In this document: positions 1-8,245 of the stretch, in pieces
Position numbering within the stretch: position 1 is the stretch's first letter
How the letters are laid out: each line of letters starts with the position of its first letter
Assembly: GCA_937980205.1 (NCBI GenBank)
Contig: CALJKW010000016.1
Location: 62,001-126,000 of the forward strand
Source: an uncultured Myxococcales bacterium
GTDB lineage: Bacteria; Myxococcota; Myxococcia; Myxococcales; Myxococcaceae
DNA length: 64,000 bases
Direction: 5' to 3'
Position numbers and translations under genes: made by a program
The notes under the pieces: generated by a model
The model's input: only the letters and a program-made list of their open reading frames with translations
What the model was told of the DNA's origin: nothing
Databases searched by the model: none

Positions 1-232
1 CACCGGGACCGCGGTCGAAGCTGGGGCGATCTCCGCCCGTCGGGCGCGGGGCAGCAGCCGGAGGGCCGGCGGGGCGCGGCGCAGGAGCGGGCGCGACACC
101 GGTCGGGCGCGGAGTCACCGGCCCCTTCGCGGGAGACACCGGCCGCGGCGTCGGCGAGATGGGGCGCACACTCGGTGCCCCCGCGGGCCGGCGCACGATT
201 TCGACGGGTGGCTTCTTGGGACGGTCGTTCAC
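1..232 (-). CDS. Pro/Ala-rich protein, N-terminal part (runs off the left edge)
   Basis: A reading frame without stops runs from a GTG at 232 to the window edge (77 codons). It begins MNDRPKKPPVEIVRRP and then becomes a Pro/Ala/Arg-rich, probably disordered segment. The GTG overlaps the TGA of the upstream lipoprotein gene (GTGA), which suggests translational coupling. Only the N-terminal extension is visible, so no function can be given. Long linkers of this kind occur in myxobacterial RNA-binding proteins such as pseudouridine synthases and IF-2, but that is only an association. The overlap and open frame are seen; that this is a gene is inferred. Confidence 0.5.
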   Translation of the reverse strand, partial: MNDRPKKPPVEIVRRPAGAPSVRPISPTPRPVSPAKGPVTPRPTGVAPAPAPRPAGPPAAAPRPTGGDRPSFDRGPG

Positions 233-630
233 TTAAATGCCTCGGTGAGATCGACGGCCCACCGATCTCCTTCTTTGATCATCTTCTGGGACTGGGTGAC
301 GCCGCCGTCGGCGATGGAGACCTCGACAACCGCGCTCTGCCCCTCTTCCTTCGCCACCTTCAGTTCACCTTGCGGCAGAGGCTTATAGCCCGATGCGAAG
401 AACATGATCATGGGTTCGTCTTTCACCGAGCCGCCCGAGGCCTGCGACACGGCCTTGGCGCGCTCTTCCATCTTCTTGCGCGTTTCGGCCGACAGCGCAT
501 CCCAAGCGGTCTTGTATTCGCCCTTGCGCACGGCCGACGAGAACGCGCGGTACGCCTCGTCGGGCTTGTCCCAACGGGGCCGGCTGCAGCCGCTCAGCGC
601 CAGGAGCGTCACGATCGCGAGGGCCTTCAT
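229..630 (-). CDS. Small lipoprotein of unknown function
   Basis: 133-residue protein with a lipoprotein signal peptide: MKALAIVTLLALSGC, lipobox LSGC, acylated Cys at about residue 15. The mature part starts with a charged stretch (PDEAYRAFSSAVRKGEYKTA) of the kind found in DUF4878/NTF2-like periplasmic lipoproteins, and it ends in a small beta-rich domain. The ATG at 630 is chosen because it places the signal peptide at the very N-terminus; an upstream ATG at 651 would add seven residues. It lies directly downstream of trmB (17 bp gap) and upstream of a GTGA-overlapping gene, so these are probably cotranscribed. Function unknown. Confidence 0.75.
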   Translation of the reverse strand: MKALAIVTLLALSGCSRPRWDKPDEAYRAFSSAVRKGEYKTAWDALSAETRKKMEERAKAVSQASGGSVKDEPMIMFFASGYKPLPQGELKVAKEEGQSAVVEVSIADGGVTQSQKMIKEGDRWAVDLTEAFK

Positions 631-647
631 CTTGCGTGCACACGTAA

Positions 648-1268
648 TCACGGTCGTACCAGGCGTGCCCGGAAAACCGGCTCGCCGGTAACGAGGTAAC
701 GCCGTTCGCGTGTCGAGGGAACCTCATCCGGAAGGGCAGGGTGAAATGTCCCTGCCCCCAGCGGGTTGACGAAGCCGGCACGCTCGAGCGCGCCGAGCAT
801 CTCGTGCGCGCGGTCTTCGACGTCGGTGCGCAGGTCGAAGCGGCCGCCGGGCTCGAGCAGCCCGAACAGCAGCTTGGTGAACTCCGGAGTGAGGATCGCG
901 CGCTTGCGGTGCGCGCGCTTCCACCAGGGATCCGGGAACTGAAGGTGGATGCAGGCGAGCGTGCCCGGCACGAACAGCCGCGGCACCTCGAGCTTCGCGT
1001 CTCCTTCGATGACGCGCAGGTTCTGCACGCCGTGCTTCTGCGCGCGGTGGGCGACCTCGCGGGCGTACTTCTTCCTCCACTCGAAGGCGACGAAGCGCAC
1101 GTGAGGGTTGCGGCGCGCGTACTCGACCGCGAAGCCTCCGGCGCCACAGCCGATCTCGAGCTCCAGGGGGCCGGTGCTGCCGCCGAAGACCTGCACCCAG
1201 TCCGGAGGCTGTTTGACGCCCACGAACTCCTGCCCAACGGGATCTGGCCGCAACGGAACGCGCGACAT
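648..1268 (-). CDS. trmB: tRNA (guanine-N7-)-methyltransferase
   Basis: 206 residues, usual for TrmB, which makes m7G46 in tRNA from SAM. The SAM-binding motif I is LELEIGCGAGGFAVEYA (about residues 36-52). The family signature FPDPWWKRAHRKRAI (about 111-125) and the strand LRTDVEDRAHEM match the TrmB fold. The start lies 36 bp from the divergent ribF start, so a bidirectional promoter region is likely between 1269 and 1304. Cytosolic housekeeping enzyme; nothing unusual seen. Confidence 0.92.
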   Translation of the reverse strand: MSRVPLRPDPVGQEFVGVKQPPDWVQVFGGSTGPLELEIGCGAGGFAVEYARRNPHVRFVAFEWRKKYAREVAHRAQKHGVQNLRVIEGDAKLEVPRLFVPGTLACIHLQFPDPWWKRAHRKRAILTPEFTKLLFGLLEPGGRFDLRTDVEDRAHEMLGALERAGFVNPLGAGTFHPALPDEVPSTRERRYLVTGEPVFRARLVRP

Positions 1269-1304
1269 TGCCGTCCTGCACTGCTATCAGCGCTCGCGCC
1301 TGAC

Positions 1305-2231
1305 ATGAAGGTGTTCTCTTCGCTCGACGCGGCGGCGGCCTCGAAGGAGCTCGAGGGGGCGGCGGTATGCCTCGGCAACTTCGACGGCGTTCACCTCGGG
1401 CATCGCGCGCTCATCGACGAGGCCCGGAAGAACGGGAAGGCGGCGGCGCTGACGTTCACTCCGCACCCGGGGAAGGTGCTGCAGCCGGACCTCGCTCCGC
1501 GGCTCATCACGCTGTTGCCGCACAAGCTCGAGCTGCTCGAGCAGGCGGGCCTCGACTGGGCGATCGTGCAGCCGTTCACGCTCGACTACGCGCGCACCAC
1601 GGCGCAGGCGTTCGAGGAGTCGCTGCTCGACGGCTTGGAGGTCCGCACGATCGTGGTGGGCTACGACTTCACGTACGGCACGAAGCGCTCGGGCACCGTG
1701 AAGACGCTCGAAGAGGCGTGTGCGCGCCGCGGCGCGAAGCTGTCGGTCGTGCCGGCGGTGACGGTCGACGGCGTCGTGGTCTCGTCGAGCCGCGTGCGCG
1801 AGTACGTGCTCGAAGGGCGCGTCGCCGCGGCCCAGCGGCTGCTGGGCCGCTACTTCGATCTCGAGGGCACGGTGGTTCCCGGCGCGGGCCGGGGGCGGAC
1901 GATCGGCTTTCCGACGGCGAACATCGACACGCAGAACGAGCTGCGGCCGGGTGCGGGGGTGTACGCAGTCAGGGTGCACGTGCGCGGCAAGCCCGAGCGC
2001 TACGGTGGAGCGGCGAACATCGGCGTGAAGCCGACGTTCGGCGGCGGCGAGGTCACCATCGAGGCGCACCTGTTCGACTTTCAGGGCGATCTCTACGGAA
2101 AGAAGTTGATCGTGGAATTCATCGATCGCCTGCGCGGCGAGCAGCGCTTCGCCTCGGTGTCGGAGTTGTCCGGACAGATCGCGCGCGACATCGAAGCTGC
2201 GCGCACTGCGCTCGCGCGCGCCGCTTCATAA
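1305..2231 (+). CDS. ribF: Bifunctional riboflavin kinase / FAD synthetase
   Basis: 308 residues, typical length. The N-terminal nucleotidyltransferase half has CLGNFDGVHLGHRAL with the HxGH-type motif and, later, VSSSRVREYVLEGRV (FMN adenylyltransferase, FMN to FAD). The C-terminal flavokinase half has GRGRTIGFPTANI and NIGVKPTFGGG (riboflavin to FMN). The ATG at 1305 follows the divergent trmB promoter region. RibF supplies the FMN needed by the NuoF-like subunit later in the window, but as a general housekeeping role. It ends 39 bp before pilB. Confidence 0.95.
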   Translation: MKVFSSLDAAAASKELEGAAVCLGNFDGVHLGHRALIDEARKNGKAAALTFTPHPGKVLQPDLAPRLITLLPHKLELLEQAGLDWAIVQPFTLDYARTTAQAFEESLLDGLEVRTIVVGYDFTYGTKRSGTVKTLEEACARRGAKLSVVPAVTVDGVVVSSSRVREYVLEGRVAAAQRLLGRYFDLEGTVVPGAGRGRTIGFPTANIDTQNELRPGAGVYAVRVHVRGKPERYGGAANIGVKPTFGGGEVTIEAHLFDFQGDLYGKKLIVEFIDRLRGEQRFASVSELSGQIARDIEAARTALARAAS

Positions 2232-2270
2232 GGATTGACGGGTCCGGAAGCGGGCCGTTTAATCCGCGGA

Positions 2271-3977
2271 ATGTCAGGTCGCCTTGGCGAGCTTCTCGTC
2301 CGCGAAAACCTCATCTCCGTTCAGCAGCTCAGAAAAGCGCAGGAAGAGCAGCAGAAGTCGGGTGCCCGAATCGGCACCGCGCTCATCAAGACGGGCGCGA
2401 TCGAGGAATCGAAGCTCACCGACTTCCTCTCGAAGCAGTACGGCGTTCCGGCCATCAACCTGAAGGACTTCGACATCGACCCCGAGATCATCAAGCTGGT
2501 GCCGAAGGACGTGGCGCTCAAGCACCTGGTGATCCCCGTCAACCGCGCGGGCCCGTCGCTGATCGTGGCGATGTGCGACCCGTCGAACATCTACGCGGTC
2601 GACGATCTGAAGTTCCTCACCTCGTACAACATCGAGCCGGTCGTCGCGTCCGAGCCGTCGGTGCGCGAGGCGATCGAGCGCTACTACGCCGAGAAGGGCC
2701 CGTCGCTGGAAGAGATCGTCGGCGAGGTCAGCGCCGACGACGTCGAGGTCGCCGCCGACGAGGTCGACATGAACCTCGAGGAGGCGACGAAGGCAGCCGA
2801 CGACGCCCCCGTCATCAAGCTCGTGAACCTCGTGCTGAAGGACGCGATCGGCAAGGGCGCGAGCGACATTCACGTCGAGCCGTACGAGAAGGACTTCCGC
2901 GTCCGCTTCCGCATCGACGGCGTGATGTACGAGGTGATGCGGCCGCCGATGAAGCTGCGCAACGCGATCACCTCGCGACTGAAGATCATGGCGCAGCTCG
3001 ACATCTCCGAGCGCCGCCTGCCGCAGGACGGGCGCATCAAGATCAAGATCGCCGGCGGCAAGGAGATGGACTTCCGCGTCAGCGTCTGCCCGACGCTGTT
3101 CGGCGAGAAGATCGTCATGCGCCTGCTCGACAAGTCGAACCTGCAGCTCGACATGACGAAGCTGGGCTTCGAGCCCGAGCCGCTCAAGTGGTTCAAGGAG
3201 GCGATCGATCGCCCCTACGGCATGGTGCTCGTCACCGGCCCCACGGGCTCGGGAAAGACGACGACGCTGTACTCGGCGCTGTCCGCGCTGAACGACGTCG
3301 GCTCGAACCTCTGCACCGCTGAAGATCCCGTCGAGTTCAACTTCGCCGGCATCAACCAGGTGCAGATGAAGGACGACATCGGCCTCAACTTCGCGTCGGC
3401 CCTGCGCTCGTTCCTCCGGCAGGATCCCGACACGATCATGATCGGCGAGATCCGCGACTTCGAGACCGCGGAGATCGGCGTGAAGGCCGCGCTCACCGGG
3501 CACCTCGTGCTCTCGACGCTGCACACGAACGACGCGCCGGGCACGGTCAGCCGCCTGCTGAACATGGGCATCGAGCCCTTCCTCGTGACGGCGTCGCTGA
3601 ACCTGATTCTCGCCCAGCGTCTGTGCCGCAAGCTCTGCCAGGCCTGCAAGAAGCCGGTGAAGGACGTCGAGCCGCAGGCGCTCATCGACGCGGGCGTGCC
3701 CGCGGACAAGGTCGGCCAGTTCACGCTCTACGAGAAGAACGGGTGCCGCGAGTGCAACGACCGCGGCTACCGCGGGCGCGTGGCCGTGTACGAGGTCATG
3801 CCGTTCTGGGACGGCTTGAAAGAGCTCGTCATCAACGGCGCGTCGGCGGCCGAGCTGAAGCAGGAGGCCATTCGCCTCGGCATGCAGACGCTGCGCATGT
3901 CGGCGATCAACAAGGTGATGGCCGGCATCTCCACGCTGGAAGAGGCGATCGCCAACACCGCCCCGGATCGGTTCTAA
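2271..3977 (+). CDS. pilB: Type IV pilus extension ATPase PilB
   Basis: 568 residues. The N-terminal MshE/GspE-N domain (about 1-150, MSGRLGELLVRENLI) is followed by the GspE core: Walker A GPTGSGKTTTLYS at about 322, Asp and Walker B boxes (IMIGEIRDFETA, about 388), and a His box (STLHTNDAPG). A tetracysteine zinc motif, CRKLCQACKK and CRECNDRGYRG (about 453-500), marks it as the extension ATPase rather than PilT. The hexamer drives pilin addition at the inner-membrane base with PilC. The ATG at 2271 was chosen because a TTG at 2235 would add twelve unconserved residues. First gene of the pil locus. Confidence 0.96.
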   Translation: MSGRLGELLVRENLISVQQLRKAQEEQQKSGARIGTALIKTGAIEESKLTDFLSKQYGVPAINLKDFDIDPEIIKLVPKDVALKHLVIPVNRAGPSLIVAMCDPSNIYAVDDLKFLTSYNIEPVVASEPSVREAIERYYAEKGPSLEEIVGEVSADDVEVAADEVDMNLEEATKAADDAPVIKLVNLVLKDAIGKGASDIHVEPYEKDFRVRFRIDGVMYEVMRPPMKLRNAITSRLKIMAQLDISERRLPQDGRIKIKIAGGKEMDFRVSVCPTLFGEKIVMRLLDKSNLQLDMTKLGFEPEPLKWFKEAIDRPYGMVLVTGPTGSGKTTTLYSALSALNDVGSNLCTAEDPVEFNFAGINQVQMKDDIGLNFASALRSFLRQDPDTIMIGEIRDFETAEIGVKAALTGHLVLSTLHTNDAPGTVSRLLNMGIEPFLVTASLNLILAQRLCRKLCQACKKPVKDVEPQALIDAGVPADKVGQFTLYEKNGCRECNDRGYRGRVAVYEVMPFWDGLKELVINGASAAELKQEAIRLGMQTLRMSAINKVMAGISTLEEAIANTAPDRF

Positions 3978-4006
3978 ACAAGCTCCTGCATCCGCAGGCA
4001 GAAGGA

Positions 4007-4032
4007 ATCCCCCCTCCTCCCGGAGGGGGGAT
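4007..4032 (+). terminator. Perfect hairpin between pilB and pilT
   Basis: Eleven-bp perfect inverted repeat, ATCCCCCCTCC (4007-4017) and GGAGGGGGGAT (4022-4032), with a four-base loop TCCC. There is no T-run after it, so it is not a classical intrinsic terminator. It sits 20 bp before the pilT start codon. It may attenuate read-through or stabilise the 3' end of pilB mRNA, which would let pilB and pilT be expressed at different levels. Structure seen; role inferred. Confidence 0.45.
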
Positions 4033-4052
4033 GAGTAAACTCATCGAGGGCT

Positions 4053-5168
4053 ATGGCGAACCTCCACCAGCTGTTGAAGGCGATGGTCGAGAAGGGCGCT
4101 TCCGACCTGCACATCACGACGGGCTCTCCTCCGCAGCTGCGCATCGACGGAGAGCTCGTGCCGCTCAAGACGGCGCCGCTGTCTCCGGTCGAGACGAAGC
4201 AGCTGTGCTACTCGATTCTCACCGACGCGCAGAAGCACAAGTTCGAAGAGGACAACGAGCTCGACCTGTCGTTCGGCGTGAAGGGGCTCTCGCGCTTCCG
4301 CTCGAACATCTTCATGCAGCGCGGCGCGGTGGCGGGCGCGTTCCGCACCATTCCGTTCAAGATCCTCACCTTCCAGGAGCTGGGCCTGCCGCCGGTGGTG
4401 GCGGACCTCTCGAAGAAGCCGCGCGGTCTGGTGCTGGTGACCGGCCCGACGGGCTCGGGCAAGTCGACGACGCTGGCGTCGATCATCGACAAGATCAACA
4501 CCGAGCGTCACGAGCACATCATGACGATCGAGGATCCGATCGAGTACCTGCACCCGCACAAGAACTGCCTGGTGAACCAGCGCGAGGTCGGGGCGGACAC
4601 GAGATCGTTCAAGACGGCGCTCAAGTACATCCTCCGGCAGGATCCCGACGTGGTGCTGGTCGGCGAGATGCGCGACCTCGAGACGATCGAGGCGGCGCTC
4701 GTGATCGCCGAGACCGGTCACATCGCGTTCGCGACCCTGCACACGAACAGCGCGGTGCAGACGATCAACCGCATCCTCGACGTGTTCCCCCCGTACCAGC
4801 AGCCGCAGGTGCGCGCGCAGCTGTCGTTCGTGCTGGAAGGCATCATGTCGCAGAGCCTGCTCGCGAAGGCGACGGGCTCGGGCCGCGTGCTGGCGCTCGA
4901 GGTGATGATCCCGAACCCTGCCATCCGAAACCTCATCCGCGAGGACAAGGTCCACCAGATCTACTCGTCGATGCAGGTCGGCCAGGCGAAGTTCGGCATG
5001 CAGACGTTCAACCAGTCGCTCGCGGCGCTGCTGCAGCGGCGGCTGATCACGCAGGAAGAGGCGTTCGGCCGCACGTCGGATCCGGAGGAGCTCAAGAACA
5101 TCCTCGCGAGCGGTGCCGGGGCGGGGAATCTCCCCGGCCGGCCGACGATGGGTCAGCCCGGCAGGTAG
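4053..5168 (+). CDS. pilT: Type IV pilus retraction ATPase PilT
   Basis: 371 residues, the family length. Walker A GPTGSGKSTTLAS lies at about 129, the Asp box has TIEDPIEYLHP, Walker B has VVLVGEMRDLET, and the His box has FATLHTNSA. The PilT-specific AIRNLIRE motif is present at about 289. It powers pilus depolymerisation and so force generation in twitching/social motility. The ATG at 4053 is preceded by GAGGG. The C-terminal 20 residues are Gly/Pro-rich and look like a flexible tail. Confidence 0.97.
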   Translation: MANLHQLLKAMVEKGASDLHITTGSPPQLRIDGELVPLKTAPLSPVETKQLCYSILTDAQKHKFEEDNELDLSFGVKGLSRFRSNIFMQRGAVAGAFRTIPFKILTFQELGLPPVVADLSKKPRGLVLVTGPTGSGKSTTLASIIDKINTERHEHIMTIEDPIEYLHPHKNCLVNQREVGADTRSFKTALKYILRQDPDVVLVGEMRDLETIEAALVIAETGHIAFATLHTNSAVQTINRILDVFPPYQQPQVRAQLSFVLEGIMSQSLLAKATGSGRVLALEVMIPNPAIRNLIREDKVHQIYSSMQVGQAKFGMQTFNQSLAALLQRRLITQEEAFGRTSDPEELKNILASGAGAGNLPGRPTMGQPGR

Positions 5169-5307
5169 GTTCGAGTAGGTTCGTCAGCGGCGATTTCGCT
5201 CGGGCGCCCGCTGGGAAAATCGCTGAGCCGGAGTACACTGCCCGCGGTTCCGTCCCCTTCAGGACTGAAGACCCGCCGACTCAAAAAATCCCCGGCTCAA
5301 AAACCCC

Positions 5308-6606
5308 ATGCCACAAGTCGCTACGAAATCGTCTGCTCCGAGCACCGTCACTCAGCCTGCCGCTCCGCGCGCGCAGCCGGTTGGGAAGAAGAGGGTCGGC
5401 CAACTCTGGCTTTGGGAAGCGAAGACCAGGCAGGGCGAGGTCAAGAAGGGCGAGATGGAGGCGAACGACGCGGCCGCCGTCGACGCCCGTCTCAAGAGCC
5501 TCGGCCTCAACCCGACCAAGGTCCGCAAGAAGACCGTCTTCGACTCCGATCTGGCGATTCCGGGGCTCGGCGGGGTCAAACAGAAAGACCTGCTCATCTT
5601 CACGCGTCAGTTCGCGACGATGATTGACGCCGGCCTTCCGCTCGTTCAGTGCCTCGACATCCTGGGTTCACAGACTGAGAACCCGACGATGAAGCGGACG
5701 ATCTTTGCGGTGAAGGGAAAGGTCGAAGCGGGGTCGACGTTCTCCGATGCGCTCAGAGATCACCCCAAGGTGTTCGACGAGCTCTACATCCAGCTGTGCG
5801 CTGCAGGCGAAGTCGGCGGCATTCTCGACACCATTCTCAACCGTCTCGCGGTCTACAAAGAGAAGGCCGAGAAGCTCAAAGCGAAGGTCAAGGGCGCGAT
5901 GGTGTACCCGGTCATCGTCATCAGCGTCGCGGTCGGCGTGACTGCGCTGCTGCTGCTGAAGGTGACGCCGGTGTTCAAGAAGATGTTCTCGGACTTCGGC
6001 TCTGCGCTGCCGGGGCCGACCCAGGTCGTCGTCGATCTCTCCGACTGGCTGGTGGCGAACATCGTCTATCTGGTGATCGGCGTGATCGTCGCCGTCATTG
6101 CCTTCACCGCGTTCTACCGAAACAAACGCGGGCGCGAGATCTTCGACAAGGTGATTCTGAAGGCGCCGCTGTTCGGCGACCTGATCCGCAAGGTGGCCGT
6201 GGCCCGGTTCACGCGCACGCTGGGAACGATGGTGAGCTCGGGCGTACCGATTCTCGATGCGCTGGACGTCACCGCGAAGACCGCCGGCAACCGCACCGTC
6301 GAGGCGGCGATCTACTACGTGCGGACGAAGATCTCCGAAGGCAAGAACATCGCGGGCCCGCTCGCCGAGACGAAGGTGTTCCCCTCGATGGTCGTGCAGA
6401 TGATTGGTGTCGGCGAAGCCACAGGCGCGATGGACCAGATGCTCAACAAGATCGCCGATTTCTACGATGACGAAGCCGACGCCGCGGTCGGTGCGCTGAC
6501 CGCGATGATCGAACCGCTGTTGATGGTGTTTCTCGGTGCCGTGGTCGGCGGCTTCCTGATCGCCATGTATCTCCCCATCTTCTCGATCGCCGGTGCCATC
6601 AAGTAG
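5308..6606 (+). CDS. pilC: Type IV pilus inner-membrane platform protein PilC
   Basis: 432 residues with two T2SSF domains (about 100-225 and 300-425). Three hydrophobic segments near residues 199-220, 252-272 and 400-425 give the usual PilC topology with cytoplasmic helical bundles. TRQFATMIDAGLPLVQCL is the typical first-domain start. An Ala/Pro-rich N-terminus (about 1-30) precedes the family core. The 139-bp pilT-pilC gap holds a tandem GTAGGTTCG pair and GC-rich inverted repeats but no convincing promoter. PilC connects PilB/PilT to the growing pilus. Confidence 0.95.
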   Translation: MPQVATKSSAPSTVTQPAAPRAQPVGKKRVGQLWLWEAKTRQGEVKKGEMEANDAAAVDARLKSLGLNPTKVRKKTVFDSDLAIPGLGGVKQKDLLIFTRQFATMIDAGLPLVQCLDILGSQTENPTMKRTIFAVKGKVEAGSTFSDALRDHPKVFDELYIQLCAAGEVGGILDTILNRLAVYKEKAEKLKAKVKGAMVYPVIVISVAVGVTALLLLKVTPVFKKMFSDFGSALPGPTQVVVDLSDWLVANIVYLVIGVIVAVIAFTAFYRNKRGREIFDKVILKAPLFGDLIRKVAVARFTRTLGTMVSSGVPILDALDVTAKTAGNRTVEAAIYYVRTKISEGKNIAGPLAETKVFPSMVVQMIGVGEATGAMDQMLNKIADFYDDEADAAVGALTAMIEPLLMVFLGAVVGGFLIAMYLPIFSIAGAIK

Positions 6607-6613
6607 TTCGCCG

Positions 6614-8245
6614 GTGGCGCGGGTCGTCACGCCACTCGATCCCTCCGAGCTGCGCACCAAGCTGACGTGGTTGGCCGCGTTCCGCGTGAGCGTGACCAGC
6701 TTGCTGCTCGGCTTCCTCGCGGTGCGGCGTGCTCTGGCGAGCCCCGCCGAGCTGACGACGGCGGATCAGCTCGCCTTCGCTCTCATCGGAGCGGTGTACG
6801 TGCTCACCCTGGCCTATGCCGTGGGGCTGCGCCGGGGGCTCGCGTCGATCGGGTTTGCCTACGCGCAGGTCCTGGGTGACGTCGTGCTCGCGTCGAGCGT
6901 CGTCTTCCTGACCGGATCGGGCGAGTCGCCGTTCACCTTCACGTACTCGGTCGCGGTGGTCGCCGCTGCGATCCTGCTCTACCAGCGCGGCGCGCTGATC
7001 GCGGCGCTCTCGTCTGCGGTGGCCTTCTCCGCCGTCGTCTTGACGGTGCAGCTTCGGATCGTGGGAGGAACGCTCGAGGCTCACCCGCTGCCGCAAGGCC
7101 GGCTCGCGTTCGTGCTGGCGAGCAACGCGATCGCGCAGATCTCGATCGGCATACTCGCCGGCTACCTGTCGCGGCAGCTCGTCGCCGCAGGTGGCCGGCT
7201 CAAGGCCGGCCAGGAGCGGATCGAGCAGCTCGTCGACCTGCAGAACCTGATCCTGTCGGCGATGCCGGGAGGGCTCATCACCTGTGAGCAGTCGGGACGG
7301 GTGACCTTCGTGAACCCCGCGGCCGAGGCCATTCTCGGCCGAATCAGCGGCGACTGGCCGGAGGACGTCGAGCAGCTGCTGCCCGGTATCCGCAAGCTGA
7401 TGCACGGGGTCAAGCGAGCAGAGCTCACGGTGCCGACGCCGGCCGGCCAGCGAACTCTCGGCCTCACGGTGACGCCGCTGCGAGAGTCGAACCAGGCGAT
7501 GCTCGTGGTCTTTCAAGACCTCACCGAGCTCAGGCGCGCGGAAGAGCAGCTGCGGACGGTCGACCACCTGGCGTCGCTCGGCAAGTTCTCAGCGCAACTC
7601 GCGCACGAGATCCGAAACCCGCTGGCGGCGATGCGCGGCGCAGCCCAGATGCTCGGTGACGAAGGGAGCGGCGCCGCGCCCACTGCGCGGCTGAGCCGGA
7701 TCCTCGTTCGTGAGGCCGACCGGCTGAGCGCGCTGGTCGACGACTTCCTCAAGTTCGCGCGCCCCCCGCCGCCGAAGCTCGAGCCCATCGATCTCGGCAG
7801 GTTGGTCAGCGACACGGTCGAGATGTTGAAGGTGGACCCGCTGGCGCGGGGCGTCACGCTGGACGTTTCAACGGTGTCCGTGCTGGGGCGCGGCGACGCC
7901 TCACAACTGCAGCAGGTGCTCATCAACCTGGTGCGAAACGCGCTGGTGGCTGCGGGGCCGGGAGGTCGGGTCCGCGTGAGTGTCGATCAACGGGAAGGGC
8001 AGCCGCTGATCCACGTGTGGGACTCTGCGGGGAAGATCCCCTCGTCCGATCTGCTGCGCATCTTCGAGCCGTTCTATACGACCCGCGACGGGGGTACGGG
8101 CCTGGGGCTGTCGACGGCGCACACCATCGTGCGCGGTCACGGCGGTCGAATCTCGGTCACGTCGACGCCGGCGGCCGGCACGGAGTTCGTCGTGGCCCTG
8201 CAGTCGGCCCAAGGGGGGAGCGCGAATGCGGATCTTGGTCGTTGA
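6614..8245 (+). CDS. pilS: Pilus sensor histidine kinase PilS
   Basis: About 543 residues. The N-terminus has several hydrophobic segments (about 15-190), followed by a PAS-like domain, a HisKA domain with the H-box LAHEIRNPLAAMRGAAQ (His near 331) and an HATPase domain (N-box NLVRNALVAAG, G2 GTGLGLS). The G1 box reads DSAGKI instead of the usual D-x-G-x-G-I. The start is uncertain: GTG at 6614 or GTG at 6593, the latter overlapping the pilC stop; neither has a clear Shine-Dalgarno. It overlaps pilR by 20 bp. PilS in other bacteria senses pilin in the membrane and controls pilA through PilR. Confidence 0.88.
   Translation: MARVVTPLDPSELRTKLTWLAAFRVSVTSLLLGFLAVRRALASPAELTTADQLAFALIGAVYVLTLAYAVGLRRGLASIGFAYAQVLGDVVLASSVVFLTGSGESPFTFTYSVAVVAAAILLYQRGALIAALSSAVAFSAVVLTVQLRIVGGTLEAHPLPQGRLAFVLASNAIAQISIGILAGYLSRQLVAAGGRLKAGQERIEQLVDLQNLILSAMPGGLITCEQSGRVTFVNPAAEAILGRISGDWPEDVEQLLPGIRKLMHGVKRAELTVPTPAGQRTLGLTVTPLRESNQAMLVVFQDLTELRRAEEQLRTVDHLASLGKFSAQLAHEIRNPLAAMRGAAQMLGDEGSGAAPTARLSRILVREADRLSALVDDFLKFARPPPPKLEPIDLGRLVSDTVEMLKVDPLARGVTLDVSTVSVLGRGDASQLQQVLINLVRNALVAAGPGGRVRVSVDQREGQPLIHVWDSAGKIPSSDLLRIFEPFYTTRDGGTGLGLSTAHTIVRGHGGRISVTSTPAAGTEFVVALQSAQGGSANADLGR

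Noticed and set aside
5169..5307. Promoter for pilC (TACACT at 5234-5239)
   Set aside because: The -10 matches four of six bases but the -35 at the right distance (CTGGGA) is poor; not strong enough to list.
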